The notes: a model not told the origin generated them from the sequence alone. 6,408 nt of DNA from Deltaproteobacteria bacterium (GCA_019308705.1 JAFDHW010000146.1:1-6408); one strand, 5' to 3'. Numbered from the stretch's first letter, positions 1 through 6,387 are shown. Made by a program: numbers and translations.

Positions 1-1085
1 TGGTCCACCTCGCGGTCGTAGAAGTCGGCGATCTTCTCCAGCATGGAGTCCAGCGCGCCGGTTTGCTCGCCCACCGAGATCATCTGCACCACCATGGAGG
101 GGAACACGCCCGACTCGCCGAGGGGGTCGGCCATGGTGCGGCCTTCGGTGATGCCCTGGCGCACGTTGTAGATGGCGGCTTCCACGATCTTGTTGCCCGC
201 GGTTTTGGCCACGATGTCCAAAGAATCCAGGATGCTGACGCCGGAAGACAGCATGGTGCCCATGGTGCGGGTGAACTTGGCCACCGCCACCTTGCGCAAC
301 AGGGGACCGAACACGGGCAAGCGGAGCAGAAGGTCGTCCACGATGTACCGGCCCTTTTCCGTGGCCACCAACCGCCTGAAGGCGATGACCAAGACGACCA
401 CCGCCCCGATGAGGTAAAGAATCTTGCTTTTCACGAATTTGGAAAGGTTCACCACGATCTGCGTCGGTGCGGGCAGGGCGCTGCCGAAGTCGGCAAACAT
501 TTTCTCAAAAACCGGGATGACGAACACCAGGATGACGGCCACCACCAGGGCGGCCACGATGACGACGATGATGGGGTAGGTAAGTGCGCCCTTGACCTTG
601 GATTTCAATTCCGCCGTCTTTTCCATGTAAGCGGCCAGCCGCTGGAGAATGGTGTCCAGGATACCGCCGATCTCGCCGGCGGCCACCATGTTCACGAACA
701 GGTCGTCGAACTGCTTGGGATACTTTCTAAGCGAATCCGCCAGGGTAGCGCCGCTTTCCACGGATTCCTTGATGTCCCTGAGCATCTTCTTGAAGGTGGG
801 GTTTTCCTGCTGGGAATAGAGGATTTCCAGGCACTGGATCAGGGGAAGGCCCGCGTCGATCATGGTGGAAAACTGGCGCGCGAAGATGATGACATCCTCT
901 TCCTTCACCTTCGGCTGGAACATCGCCACGTTTTCAAAGAGGTCCTTGGGCTTTTTCTTGATCTTGGTGGGCGTGACGCCCAGGCGTTTCAAGTGCAGCT
1001 TTACGGCGTTCTCGTCCGGCGCCTCGAACTCGCCCTTTTGCCTGAAATTGGCCTTGTTCTTGCCTTCCCAGATGTAGACAGGCAT
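1..1085 (-). CDS. pilC: Type IV pilus inner-membrane platform protein PilC (type II secretion F family), C-terminus cut by window edge
   Basis: PilC is the polytopic inner-membrane platform of the type IV pilus machine; it links the cytoplasmic PilB/PilT ATPases to pilin assembly and retraction. I read 361 residues starting MPVYIWEGKN. A soluble N-terminal part is followed by two copies of the family's repeat domain: about residues 65-190, with FARQFSTMIDAGLPL at 68-82 and the GEIGG turn at 137-141, and about 268 to the edge, with FTRTMGTMLSSGVSI at 271-285 and the matching GEQTG at 339-343. Hydrophobic segments lie at about 169-193, right after the conserved ALTYP, and 222-240. The last visible residues, FYDREVD, normally precede a final domain end and third membrane helix, so roughly 40 residues are missing against the usual length of about 400. 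The start is fixed by a perfect AGGAGG six bases upstream. The gene follows the radical SAM gene by 24 bases and is probably co-transcribed with it. The family is certain; a secretion GspF role is less likely but possible. Confidence 0.95.
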   Translation of the reverse strand, partial: MPVYIWEGKNKANFRQKGEFEAPDENAVKLHLKRLGVTPTKIKKKPKDLFENVAMFQPKVKEEDVIIFARQFSTMIDAGLPLIQCLEILYSQQENPTFKKMLRDIKESVESGATLADSLRKYPKQFDDLFVNMVAAGEIGGILDTILQRLAAYMEKTAELKSKVKGALTYPIIVVIVAALVVAVILVFVIPVFEKMFADFGSALPAPTQIVVNLSKFVKSKILYLIGAVVVLVIAFRRLVATEKGRYIVDDLLLRLPVFGPLLRKVAVAKFTRTMGTMLSSGVSILDSLDIVAKTAGNKIVEAAIYNVRQGITEGRTMADPLGESGVFPSMVVQMISVGEQTGALDSMLEKIADFYDREVD

Positions 1086-1091
1086 CGTTTT

Positions 1092-1097
1092 CCTCCT
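1092..1097 (-). promoter_or_regulatory. Ribosome binding site of pilC
   Basis: On the minus strand this reads AGGAGG, a full anti-16S match, with six bases to the ATG at 1085. It fixes the pilC start and suggests strong independent translation, although the gene lies only 24 bases behind the radical SAM stop codon. Confidence 0.85.
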
Positions 1098-1109
1098 GGA
1101 TGTGGTCCC

Positions 1110-2048
1110 TTAAGGGGCCGGCTCGTTTGCAGTCCGGTAAAAGACGCCCCGCCAACTCATCTCTTTTTGGATCCGCCCTTCCCGCTCCAGGGAAAGAAGG
1201 ATGTTCCTGATCCGTTCCGGCTCCGCGGCAAAGGCGGAAACCAGGTCCTGTTCCGTGCAGGGGCGGCGGCGGATGGTATGGAGCAACCTATCCCGGTCCA
1301 CCTCCGCGCCCGGGGCTTTCGCCTCCCTGCCCGCGGCGCCCGGGGCCTCCCCCCCCAACAGGCGGCGGGCGTGTTCCACCACCCCGGCCGGGGCGGGTTG
1401 AACCCAGGCCTCGGCACCCGGACGGTCCAGGGTGTTGATCACCACCCGGGCGTTTTGGATCCGGCCGGCGGCCCGGCGCACGGCCTTCATCTGTGCGGCC
1501 GAGTCGTTCAAGCCCGGGACCAAGAAAACTTCCAGCCACAGTTCGCCGGTGTAGCCGCGGGAAAAGTCCTCGAGCCCCCGGACGACCATTTCCAGATCGA
1601 GCTGCGGGTGGGGACGGTTCACGGCCTGGAAAGCCTCCGGCGTTCCCGCGTCCAGGGAAGCCATGACCACGTCGGCGGCCATGGCGTCGGCGGCCACGTC
1701 CGGCCGGAAAAGCAGGGTTCCGTTGGTGAGCAACGCCACCTGGTAGGCGGGATGGCGCTGTTTTATGTGGCGGGCCACCTTGCCCAGGTCCTTGTGGAGC
1801 GTGGGCTCGCCCGAGCCGGAAAACGTGACGAAATCCAGGCGCGGACCAGGCTCGAGAAAGCGGTCCAGCTCCGAAATGACCGCCGGGGTGGGCACCCACT
1901 CGCGGCGGTCGATGCTAAGCCGCGTGGTGGGCCCGCATTCGCAGTACACGCAGTTCAGGGAGCAGGTCTTGTGCGGCACAAGGTCCACTCCCAGGGAAAG
2001 CCCCAGCCTGCGCGAGGGAACGGGGCCGAAGAGGTATTCAAGCGTCAA
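1110..2048 (-). CDS. Radical SAM protein (COG0731/TYW1-like) with C-terminal winged-helix-like region, substrate unknown
   Basis: The protein, 312 residues from the chosen start, is a radical S-adenosylmethionine enzyme. C29-x3-C33-x2-C36 (TCSLNCVYC) binds the [4Fe-4S] cluster that cleaves SAM, and FSGSGEPTL at 76-84 is the glycine-rich SAM-contact motif. The opening FGPVPSRRLGLSLGVDLVP is typical of a bacterial group placed with archaeal/eukaryotic wyosine tRNA synthases. Bacteria generally lack that pathway, so the true substrate is unknown. Residues 230-250 are a Gly/Ala-rich linker, and about 251-306 look like a winged helix (CTEQDLVSAF as the likely turn, then a wing around GRIQKEMSWRGVFYR). 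I chose TTG at 2048: it puts five residues before the family's FGPVPSRR and has GAGG six bases upstream. GTG at 2087 (13 more residues) is an alternative. An extension to 2216 is open but has low-quality composition. An eight-G run lies in codons for the linker (1349-1356). It is first of a likely pair with pilC. Confidence 0.88.
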   Translation of the reverse strand: MTLEYLFGPVPSRRLGLSLGVDLVPHKTCSLNCVYCECGPTTRLSIDRREWVPTPAVISELDRFLEPGPRLDFVTFSGSGEPTLHKDLGKVARHIKQRHPAYQVALLTNGTLLFRPDVAADAMAADVVMASLDAGTPEAFQAVNRPHPQLDLEMVVRGLEDFSRGYTGELWLEVFLVPGLNDSAAQMKAVRRAAGRIQNARVVINTLDRPGAEAWVQPAPAGVVEHARRLLGGEAPGAAGREAKAPGAEVDRDRLLHTIRRRPCTEQDLVSAFAAEPERIRNILLSLEREGRIQKEMSWRGVFYRTANEPAP

Positions 2049-2054
2049 GGCAGA

Positions 2055-2058
2055 CCTC
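2055..2058 (-). promoter_or_regulatory. Probable ribosome binding site of the radical SAM gene
   Basis: The minus strand reads GAGG with six bases to the TTG at 2048. The match is short but well spaced, and it is the main local support for preferring this TTG over the upstream GTG at 2087, whose AAGG is only a few bases away. Confidence 0.45.
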
Positions 2059-2077
2059 GCTGTTTGTAAGCTTTCAA

Positions 2078-2106
2078 AAATTAGCACAATCCTTACCGGA
2101 AAACAA
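2078..2106 (-). promoter_or_regulatory. Weak sigma70-type promoter candidate for the radical SAM-pilC pair
   Basis: On the minus strand TTGTTT (2106-2101) and TAATTT (2083-2078) are separated by exactly 17 bases in the only AT-rich patch of this gap. Initiation near 2071 would give a leader of about 20 bases before the TTG at 2048. Each box matches only about half the consensus, so this rests mainly on spacing, position and AT content. If real, the GTG start at 2087 would lie upstream of the transcript and be excluded. Confidence 0.3.
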
Positions 2107-2170
2107 TGCACCAGGGTCCAGCGCCCCAGGGACGGTTTGGCCCTTTCCGGGTGAAAGCGGGAGCCGCTGG

Positions 2171-2211
2171 GCCGCTTCCAGCCCCGGCGGCCGGGGCTTT
2201 TGGAAAGCGGC
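2171..2211. repeat. Long nested inverted repeat (hairpin)
   Basis: The outer arms GCCGCTTCCA (2171-2180) and TGGAAAGCGGC (2201-2211) pair with one bulged base. The inner arms GCCCCGG (2181-2187) and CCGGGGC (2191-2197) pair perfectly around a three-base CGG loop, with TTT at 2198-2200 as an internal bulge. The result is about 17 base pairs, mostly G-C. No gene ends next to it on either strand, so a simple terminator role is not obvious. It lies upstream of both divergent genes and could be a regulatory, insulating or relic element. The pairing is visible in the sequence; function is unknown. Confidence 0.6.
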
Positions 2212-2223
2212 CCCAAAAACCCG

Positions 2224-2246
2224 GCGCCGTGTTTTCCCGCCGGCGC
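2224..2246. repeat. Small inverted repeat in the ppdK upstream region
   Basis: GCGCCG (2224-2229) and CGGCGC (2241-2246) can form a 6-bp all-GC stem around an 11-base loop. It lies 13 bases right of the larger hairpin. In GC-rich DNA such a short stem may be chance. Confidence 0.3.
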
Positions 2247-2420
2247 AAGGGGTCATACCACTTGAGGTAGAGGTTGATTGCCGGTGGGATTTATGACAAG
2301 ACTAACCCGGCGAGAGTCGGAGGTCCATGCTAAGCACCAAAACTTCCGGACAAGTTTCTCGTACCCCGCCTGCCACGCCCGCCGGCCGCCGCCGGAAAAA
2401 TTCTTGAGCGTGGGGCAAAG

Positions 2421-2427
2421 AAAGGAG
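2421..2427 (+). promoter_or_regulatory. Probable ribosome binding site of ppdK
   Basis: AAAGGAG sits 12 bases before the ATG at 2440, somewhat farther than ideal. A second purine patch, AGGGA at 2432-2436, is only three bases from the ATG. Together they support initiation at 2440 rather than at the upstream TTG 2278. Confidence 0.55.
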
Positions 2428-2439
2428 AAACAGGGACAA

Positions 2440-5142
2440 ATGGCGGAAAAATACATCTACTTTTTCGGCGAGGGCAAGGCAGAAGGCAGCTCCGACATGA
2501 AGGAACTGCTGGGAGGCAAGGGGGCCAACATCGCCGAAATGGTCAACCTCGGATTGCCGGTGCCGCCCGGCTTCACCATCACCACGGAAGTGTGCACCGA
2601 ATTCAACAAGCGGGGAAAGAAATATCCGCCGGGACTGAAAAAGGAAGTCAACGAGGCCATGCGCCGCCTGGAAAAGGCCACGGGCAAGAAATTCGGGGAC
2701 CCCAAAAATCCCCTCCTCCTGTCCGTACGCTCGGGCGCCCGGGTGAGCATGCCCGGCATGATGGAAACCGTGTTGAACATCGGGCTCACCCCCCGGACCA
2801 TCCCGGGGATGATCAAAAAGACCAACAACGCCCGTTTCGTGTGGGACGCCTACCGCCGGCTCATCTCCATGTACTCGGACGTGGTCCTGGAAAAGGCCAA
2901 GGGCCTGGAGCCAAAGGACGGCGACGGCATCCGGAGCCGCCTGGAGCATATCCTGGAAGACATGAAGGCCAAGAAGGGTTACAAGAACGACCTGGATCTT
3001 TCCGCCGAGGACTTGGAAAAGCTCTGCGGCCAGTACAAGGCCGAGGTCAAGAAGGTCCTGGGCGTGGCCTTTCCCGAAAACGCCACGGACCAGCTGTGGG
3101 GCGGTATCGCGGCGGTGTTCCTTTCCTGGAACGGCAAGCGCGCCGTAGCCTACCGCCGCATCGAGGGCCTGCCGGATGACTGGGGAACCGCGGTGAACGT
3201 GCAGGCCATGGTCTTCGGCAACACGGGCGCCAAATCCGCCACGGGCGTGGCCTTCACCAGAAACCCCGCCACGGGCGAGAACAAGTTCTACGGCGAGTGG
3301 CTGGTGAACGCCCAGGGCGAGGACGTGGTGGCGGGCATCCGCACTCCCTACGCCTTGAACGAAGACTCCAAGAACGACGCCAACAAGCATCTTCCCAGTC
3401 TCCAGAAATCCATGCCCAAAACGTACAAGGAGCTGGTCCGCATCCGCAAGATCCTGGAGGACCGCTACCGCGACATGCAGGACATCGAGTTCACCATCGA
3501 GGACGGCACCCTGTACATGCTCCAGACCCGCACGGGCAAGCGCAACGGCCCGGCAGCGGTGAAAATGGCCGTGGACATGGTGCGCCAGAAACTCATCGAC
3601 CAGAAGACCGCCGTGTTGCGCGTGACCCCGGACAAGGTGGAGGAGCTTTTGCACCCCATGCTGGACCCGGCCCAGGAGAAGATATCTGTGGTTCTTGTCA
3701 AGGGACTGCCCGCGGGTCCCGGCGGCGGGGTGGGCAAAATCGTGCTCACGGCCGACCGCGCCATGGAACTCGGGGAAAAGGGCGAACAGGTCATCCTGGT
3801 GCGCGAGGAGACCTCGCCCGAGGACGTCCACGGCATGAAGCCCGCCCAGGCCATCCTCACCTCCAAGGGCGGCATGACCAGCCACGCGGCCCTGGTGGCC
3901 CGTGGTTGGGGCAAGTGCTGCATCGTGGGCTGCGGCGACCTGAAGATCGACCTCCAGAAAAAGACGCTGCGCTTCGGCGACAAGGAGTTCAAAGAGGGCG
4001 ACTGGATCTCCATGAACGGCACCAAGGGCGTCATCTACGAGGGCAAGCTTTCCCTGGTGGAGATGGACCCCCTGGAGCACAAGGAGTTTCGGTCCATCAT
4101 GAAGTGGGCCGATACCTTCCGGCGGCTCAAGATCCGCACCAACGCCGACACGCCCGCGGACGCGGAGACCGCCATCAAGTTCGGGGCCCAGGGCATCGGG
4201 CTCACCCGCACGGAGCACATGTTCTTCGGCGACCGCATCTGGGCGATGCGGGAGATGATCCTGGCCAAAGACGAAGAAGGCCGCCGGCTGGCCCTGGAGA
4301 AGCTCCTGCCCATGCAGCGGGAGGACTTCTACGGCATCTTCCGGGCCATGGGCTCCCGGCCCGTGACCATCCGCCTGCTCGACCCCCCGCTCCACGAGTT
4401 TCTGCCCAACGACGAGGCCACCCAGAAGGAGATGGCCAAGAAGCTCGACGTGCCTCTTTCCGCGGTGAAGCACGCGGTGGAGTCGTTGAAGGAACTGAAC
4501 CCCATGCTCGGCCACCGGGGCTGCCGCCTGGGAATCAGCTATCCGGAGATCACGGCCATGCAGTCACGGGCCATCTTCGAGGCCGCGGCCAAGTGCTGGA
4601 AGGAAAAGGTGCGCGTGCGGCCCGAGGTCATGGTTCCCCTGGTGGGCTCGCCGGCGGAGTTGGCCAACCAGAAGAAGATCATCGTATCCATGGCCCAGAA
4701 GGTCATGGCCGAGTGGAAGGTGAAATTCAAGTACATGGTGGGAACCATGATCGAAGTGCCCCGGGCCGCGCTCTTGGCGGACAAGATCGCCGAGGAGGCC
4801 GAGTTCTTCTCCTTTGGCACCAACGACCTCACGCAGATGACCTTCGGGTTCTCCCGCGACGACGTGGGAAGCTTTTTGCCCAACTACCTGGAGAACAAGC
4901 TTCTGCCGAACGACCCCTTCGCCTCCATCGACGAGGACGGCGTGGGCTCGCTCATGAAGACCGCCGTGGAAAAGGGGCGGCAGACCCGGGAGAACATCAA
5001 GCTGGGCATCTGCGGCGAGCACGGCGGAGACCCGCGGTCCGTGGCCTTCTGCCATGCCATCGGGCTGGACTACGTGTCCTGCTCGCCCTTCCGGGTGCCC
5101 ATCGCCCGGCTGGCCGCAGCCCACGCGGCCCTGAACGAGTAA
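2440..5142 (+). CDS. ppdK: Pyruvate, phosphate dikinase
   Basis: The cytoplasmic enzyme interconverts pyruvate + ATP + Pi and PEP + AMP + PPi, supplying PEP for gluconeogenesis or running the other way in PPi-dependent glycolysis. The protein has 900 residues. The N-terminal ATP-grasp part shows GGKGAN (K27), SVRSGA (R97) and DIEFTIEDG through LQTRTGKR (D348, E350, Q362). The swivelling phosphohistidine domain has GGMTSHAA with catalytic H482 and T480, the position phosphorylated by the PPDK regulatory protein in other bacteria. The C-terminal PEP/pyruvate barrel has LTRTEHMFF, GTNDLTQMTFGFSRDD and GICGEHGGDP with the general acid C858. All key residues are present. Against the Clostridium symbiosum enzyme as I remember it, spacing implies about 22 extra residues split between about 155-165 and 305-320. 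ATG 2440 gives the family's usual beginning (MAEKYIYFFGEGKAEG). The regulatory-protein gene is not in this window. Stop is TAA. Confidence 0.98.
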   Translation: MAEKYIYFFGEGKAEGSSDMKELLGGKGANIAEMVNLGLPVPPGFTITTEVCTEFNKRGKKYPPGLKKEVNEAMRRLEKATGKKFGDPKNPLLLSVRSGARVSMPGMMETVLNIGLTPRTIPGMIKKTNNARFVWDAYRRLISMYSDVVLEKAKGLEPKDGDGIRSRLEHILEDMKAKKGYKNDLDLSAEDLEKLCGQYKAEVKKVLGVAFPENATDQLWGGIAAVFLSWNGKRAVAYRRIEGLPDDWGTAVNVQAMVFGNTGAKSATGVAFTRNPATGENKFYGEWLVNAQGEDVVAGIRTPYALNEDSKNDANKHLPSLQKSMPKTYKELVRIRKILEDRYRDMQDIEFTIEDGTLYMLQTRTGKRNGPAAVKMAVDMVRQKLIDQKTAVLRVTPDKVEELLHPMLDPAQEKISVVLVKGLPAGPGGGVGKIVLTADRAMELGEKGEQVILVREETSPEDVHGMKPAQAILTSKGGMTSHAALVARGWGKCCIVGCGDLKIDLQKKTLRFGDKEFKEGDWISMNGTKGVIYEGKLSLVEMDPLEHKEFRSIMKWADTFRRLKIRTNADTPADAETAIKFGAQGIGLTRTEHMFFGDRIWAMREMILAKDEEGRRLALEKLLPMQREDFYGIFRAMGSRPVTIRLLDPPLHEFLPNDEATQKEMAKKLDVPLSAVKHAVESLKELNPMLGHRGCRLGISYPEITAMQSRAIFEAAAKCWKEKVRVRPEVMVPLVGSPAELANQKKIIVSMAQKVMAEWKVKFKYMVGTMIEVPRAALLADKIAEEAEFFSFGTNDLTQMTFGFSRDDVGSFLPNYLENKLLPNDPFASIDEDGVGSLMKTAVEKGRQTRENIKLGICGEHGGDPRSVAFCHAIGLDYVSCSPFRVPIARLAAAHAALNE

Positions 5143-5159
5143 ACAAAACCCGGACTTTT

Positions 5160-5177
5160 CCGGAACAACCCTTCCGG
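5160..5177 (+). repeat. Small inverted repeat behind ppdK
   Basis: CCGGAA and TTCCGG form a 6-bp stem around a six-base loop, starting 17 bases after the ppdK stop. Its last base is the first base of the larger stem at 5177-5208, so the two could form in tandem or compete slightly. It may be part of the 3' end of ppdK mRNA. Confidence 0.35.
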
Positions 5178-5208
5178 CCCTCCCGCCCGGCATCGCGGGC
5201 GGGAGGGC
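5177..5208 (+). terminator. Strong GC hairpin between ppdK and the cysteine desulfurase; possible terminator without a U-tract
   Basis: GCCCTCCCGCCCG (5177-5189) and CGGGCGGGAGGGC (5196-5208) pair perfectly over 13 bp around a six-base GCATCG loop. It begins 34 bases after the ppdK stop and ends 13 bases before the next gene's TTG. No T-run follows on either strand, so canonical intrinsic termination is uncertain. It could instead protect the ppdK 3' end or control translation of the downstream gene, because the purine-rich right arm holds the best anti-16S sequence available to it. Confidence 0.45.
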
Positions 5209-5221
5209 GGAACCATCCGCC

Positions 5222-6379
5222 TTGCCCACATTTTCCACACCATCCAGGGACGTTATCTACCTCGACTACAACGCCACCACGCCGGTGTGCGACGAGGCCC
5301 GCGAGGCCGCCCTGCCCTTTCTTTCGGACGCCTTTGGCAACCCCTCTTCGGGCTACGCCCTGGGCAGGGAGGCCCGCCGGGCCCTGGAAACCGCCCGGGC
5401 CCAGGTGGCGGCCCTGGTGAACGCGGAGCCGGACGAAATCGTGTTCACCGGGTGCGCCACGGAATCCAACAACCTGGCGCTCAAGGGCGCGGTGGAGGAC
5501 TGGAGGGGCAAAAAGCTTGTCACCACCAGCGTGGAGCATCCCTCCGTGTTGAACCCGGCCCTTTATCTCGTGGAGCAGGGCGCGGAGGTGGTCTTTCTGG
5601 AGGTGGACGAAACCGGGCGGCCGGACCCCGCAACCGCGGCCCGGACCGCCGCGGGGGGCTGCGCCCTGGTGTCGGTGATGCACGCCAACAACGAGACCGG
5701 GACCATCCTGCCGGTGGCGGAAATCCGGGAAGCTCTGGGGCCGGACGTGCTGTTGCACGCGGACTGCTCCCAGTCCCTGGGCAAGCTGCCCGTGGACGTG
5801 GCCGCCCTGGGGGTGGACCTGGCCACCTTTGCCGGGCACAAGGTCTATGCGCCCAAGGGCGTGGGCGCCCTGTACGTGCGCCGGGGCGTGAAGCTTGCCC
5901 CCCTTTTCCACGGGGGGGGCCAGGAAAGGGGCCTCCGGTCCGGCACGGAAAACGTGGCCCTCGCCGCCGCGTTCGGCGCGGCCTGCGAGGCGGCGCGCCG
6001 GGCCCTGCCCGGATCGCGGAAGCGGCTGGCGGACCTTTCCGCCAGGCTCCATGGGCGGCTGGCGGAAAGGGTTCCCGGCCTTTTGCTGAACGGGCACCCC
6101 GAACAACGGCTTCCCAACACCGTAAACCTGTCCTTTCCTGGCGTCACGGGCGAGGCCGTGTTATCATCCTGCCCCCGGCTCGCGGCTTCCACGGGCGCGG
6201 CCTGCCACGGCCCGGAGGTTTCCGTGTCCCACGTGCTGGCGGCCATGGGCCTTTCCAGGGACCGGGCCGCCGGGGCGGTGCGGCTCTCCGTGGGCCTGCC
6301 CACCGTCGAAGACGAGGTGGACGCCGCCGCGGACATGCTGGCCGCGGCGTGGGAATCGTTGACCGGACGCCGGAAATAA
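5222..6379 (+). CDS. NifS-family cysteine desulfurase, possibly selenocysteine lyase-like
   Basis: This PLP enzyme (385 residues, class V aminotransferase fold) removes sulfur from cysteine as an enzyme persulfide for Fe-S or thio-cofactor synthesis; related lyases release selenium from selenocysteine. Visible motifs are YLDYNATTP (13-21), FGNPSS (38-43), the TESNN phosphate-cup motif (80-84), VEH with PLP-stacking H106, HANNETG (154-160), D181 and Q184 in HADCSQSLGK, the Schiff-base lysine K207 in AGHKVYAPKG, GGGQERGLRSGTEN (231-244), RLPNT (296-300), catalytic C328 in STGAACHG, and R354 in VRLSVG. Spacing from K207 to C328 is that of class I IscS/NifS, but GAACH and its flanks resemble mammalian selenocysteine lyase. 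No ATG or GTG occurs between the ppdK stop and the YLDYNATTP motif, so TTG 5222 is the only usual start. No clear ribosome site is at normal distance. No Fe-S scaffold gene is visible alongside. An eight-G run encodes part of GGGQE (5912-5919). Confidence 0.92.
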   Translation: MPTFSTPSRDVIYLDYNATTPVCDEAREAALPFLSDAFGNPSSGYALGREARRALETARAQVAALVNAEPDEIVFTGCATESNNLALKGAVEDWRGKKLVTTSVEHPSVLNPALYLVEQGAEVVFLEVDETGRPDPATAARTAAGGCALVSVMHANNETGTILPVAEIREALGPDVLLHADCSQSLGKLPVDVAALGVDLATFAGHKVYAPKGVGALYVRRGVKLAPLFHGGGQERGLRSGTENVALAAAFGAACEAARRALPGSRKRLADLSARLHGRLAERVPGLLLNGHPEQRLPNTVNLSFPGVTGEAVLSSCPRLAASTGAACHGPEVSVSHVLAAMGLSRDRAAGAVRLSVGLPTVEDEVDAAADMLAAAWESLTGRRK

Positions 6380-6387
6380 CGCGCTTT

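Larger units (their letters stand above)
2049..2439. other. Divergent intergenic region without a convincing gene
   Basis: The 391 bases separate the divergent radical SAM and ppdK starts. From left to right they hold the radical SAM ribosome site and promoter candidate, a GC-rich stretch with two hairpins (2171-2211 and 2224-2246), a mixed stretch at about 2251-2380, a small CCGGC/GCCGG hairpin (2382-2395) followed by five A, and the ppdK ribosome site. Short frames here, such as the one extending ppdK upstream to TTG 2278, show no family resemblance. I found no good sigma70 or sigma54 promoter for ppdK and no riboswitch I recognise. Confidence 0.6.

Noticed and set aside
1105..1116. CCCTTAAGGG palindrome at the radical SAM stop codon
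   Set aside because: It is short, has no loop or T-run, and lies just upstream of the pilC ribosome site, so a terminator is unlikely.
63..2069. Plus-strand open frame of 668 codons opposite pilC and the radical SAM gene
   Set aside because: Its product is His/Gly/Asp-rich low-quality sequence with no family motif, while the opposite strand encodes two well-conserved proteins. It is a codon-bias shadow in GC-rich DNA.
2049..2216. 56-codon upstream extension of the radical SAM protein
   Set aside because: It would run through the AT-rich promoter candidate and part of the hairpin, and the family normally begins a few residues before FGPVPSRR.
2274..2306. Possible sigma70 promoter for ppdK (TTGCCG, 17 bases, ACTAAC)
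   Set aside because: Both boxes match the consensus poorly and the spacing alone is not enough; I could not support a promoter here.
2278..2439. 54-codon upstream extension of PPDK from TTG 2278
   Set aside because: The added sequence is unlike any PPDK start and lacks a ribosome site, whereas ATG 2440 gives the conserved beginning.
2302..4515. Minus-strand open frame of 737 codons opposite ppdK
   Set aside because: It lies antisense to a fully conserved PPDK, has biased His/Gly/Val/Leu composition and no recognisable domain.
3297..5420. Plus-strand open frame of 707 codons overlapping ppdK and the desulfurase in another frame
   Set aside because: The Arg/Gly/Pro/His-rich translation is typical of an out-of-frame reading of high-GC genes, and both true frames carry catalytic motifs.
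4997..6106. Minus-strand open frame of 369 codons opposite the desulfurase
   Set aside because: It has no motifs and is antisense to a conserved enzyme; it would also run through the 13-bp hairpin.
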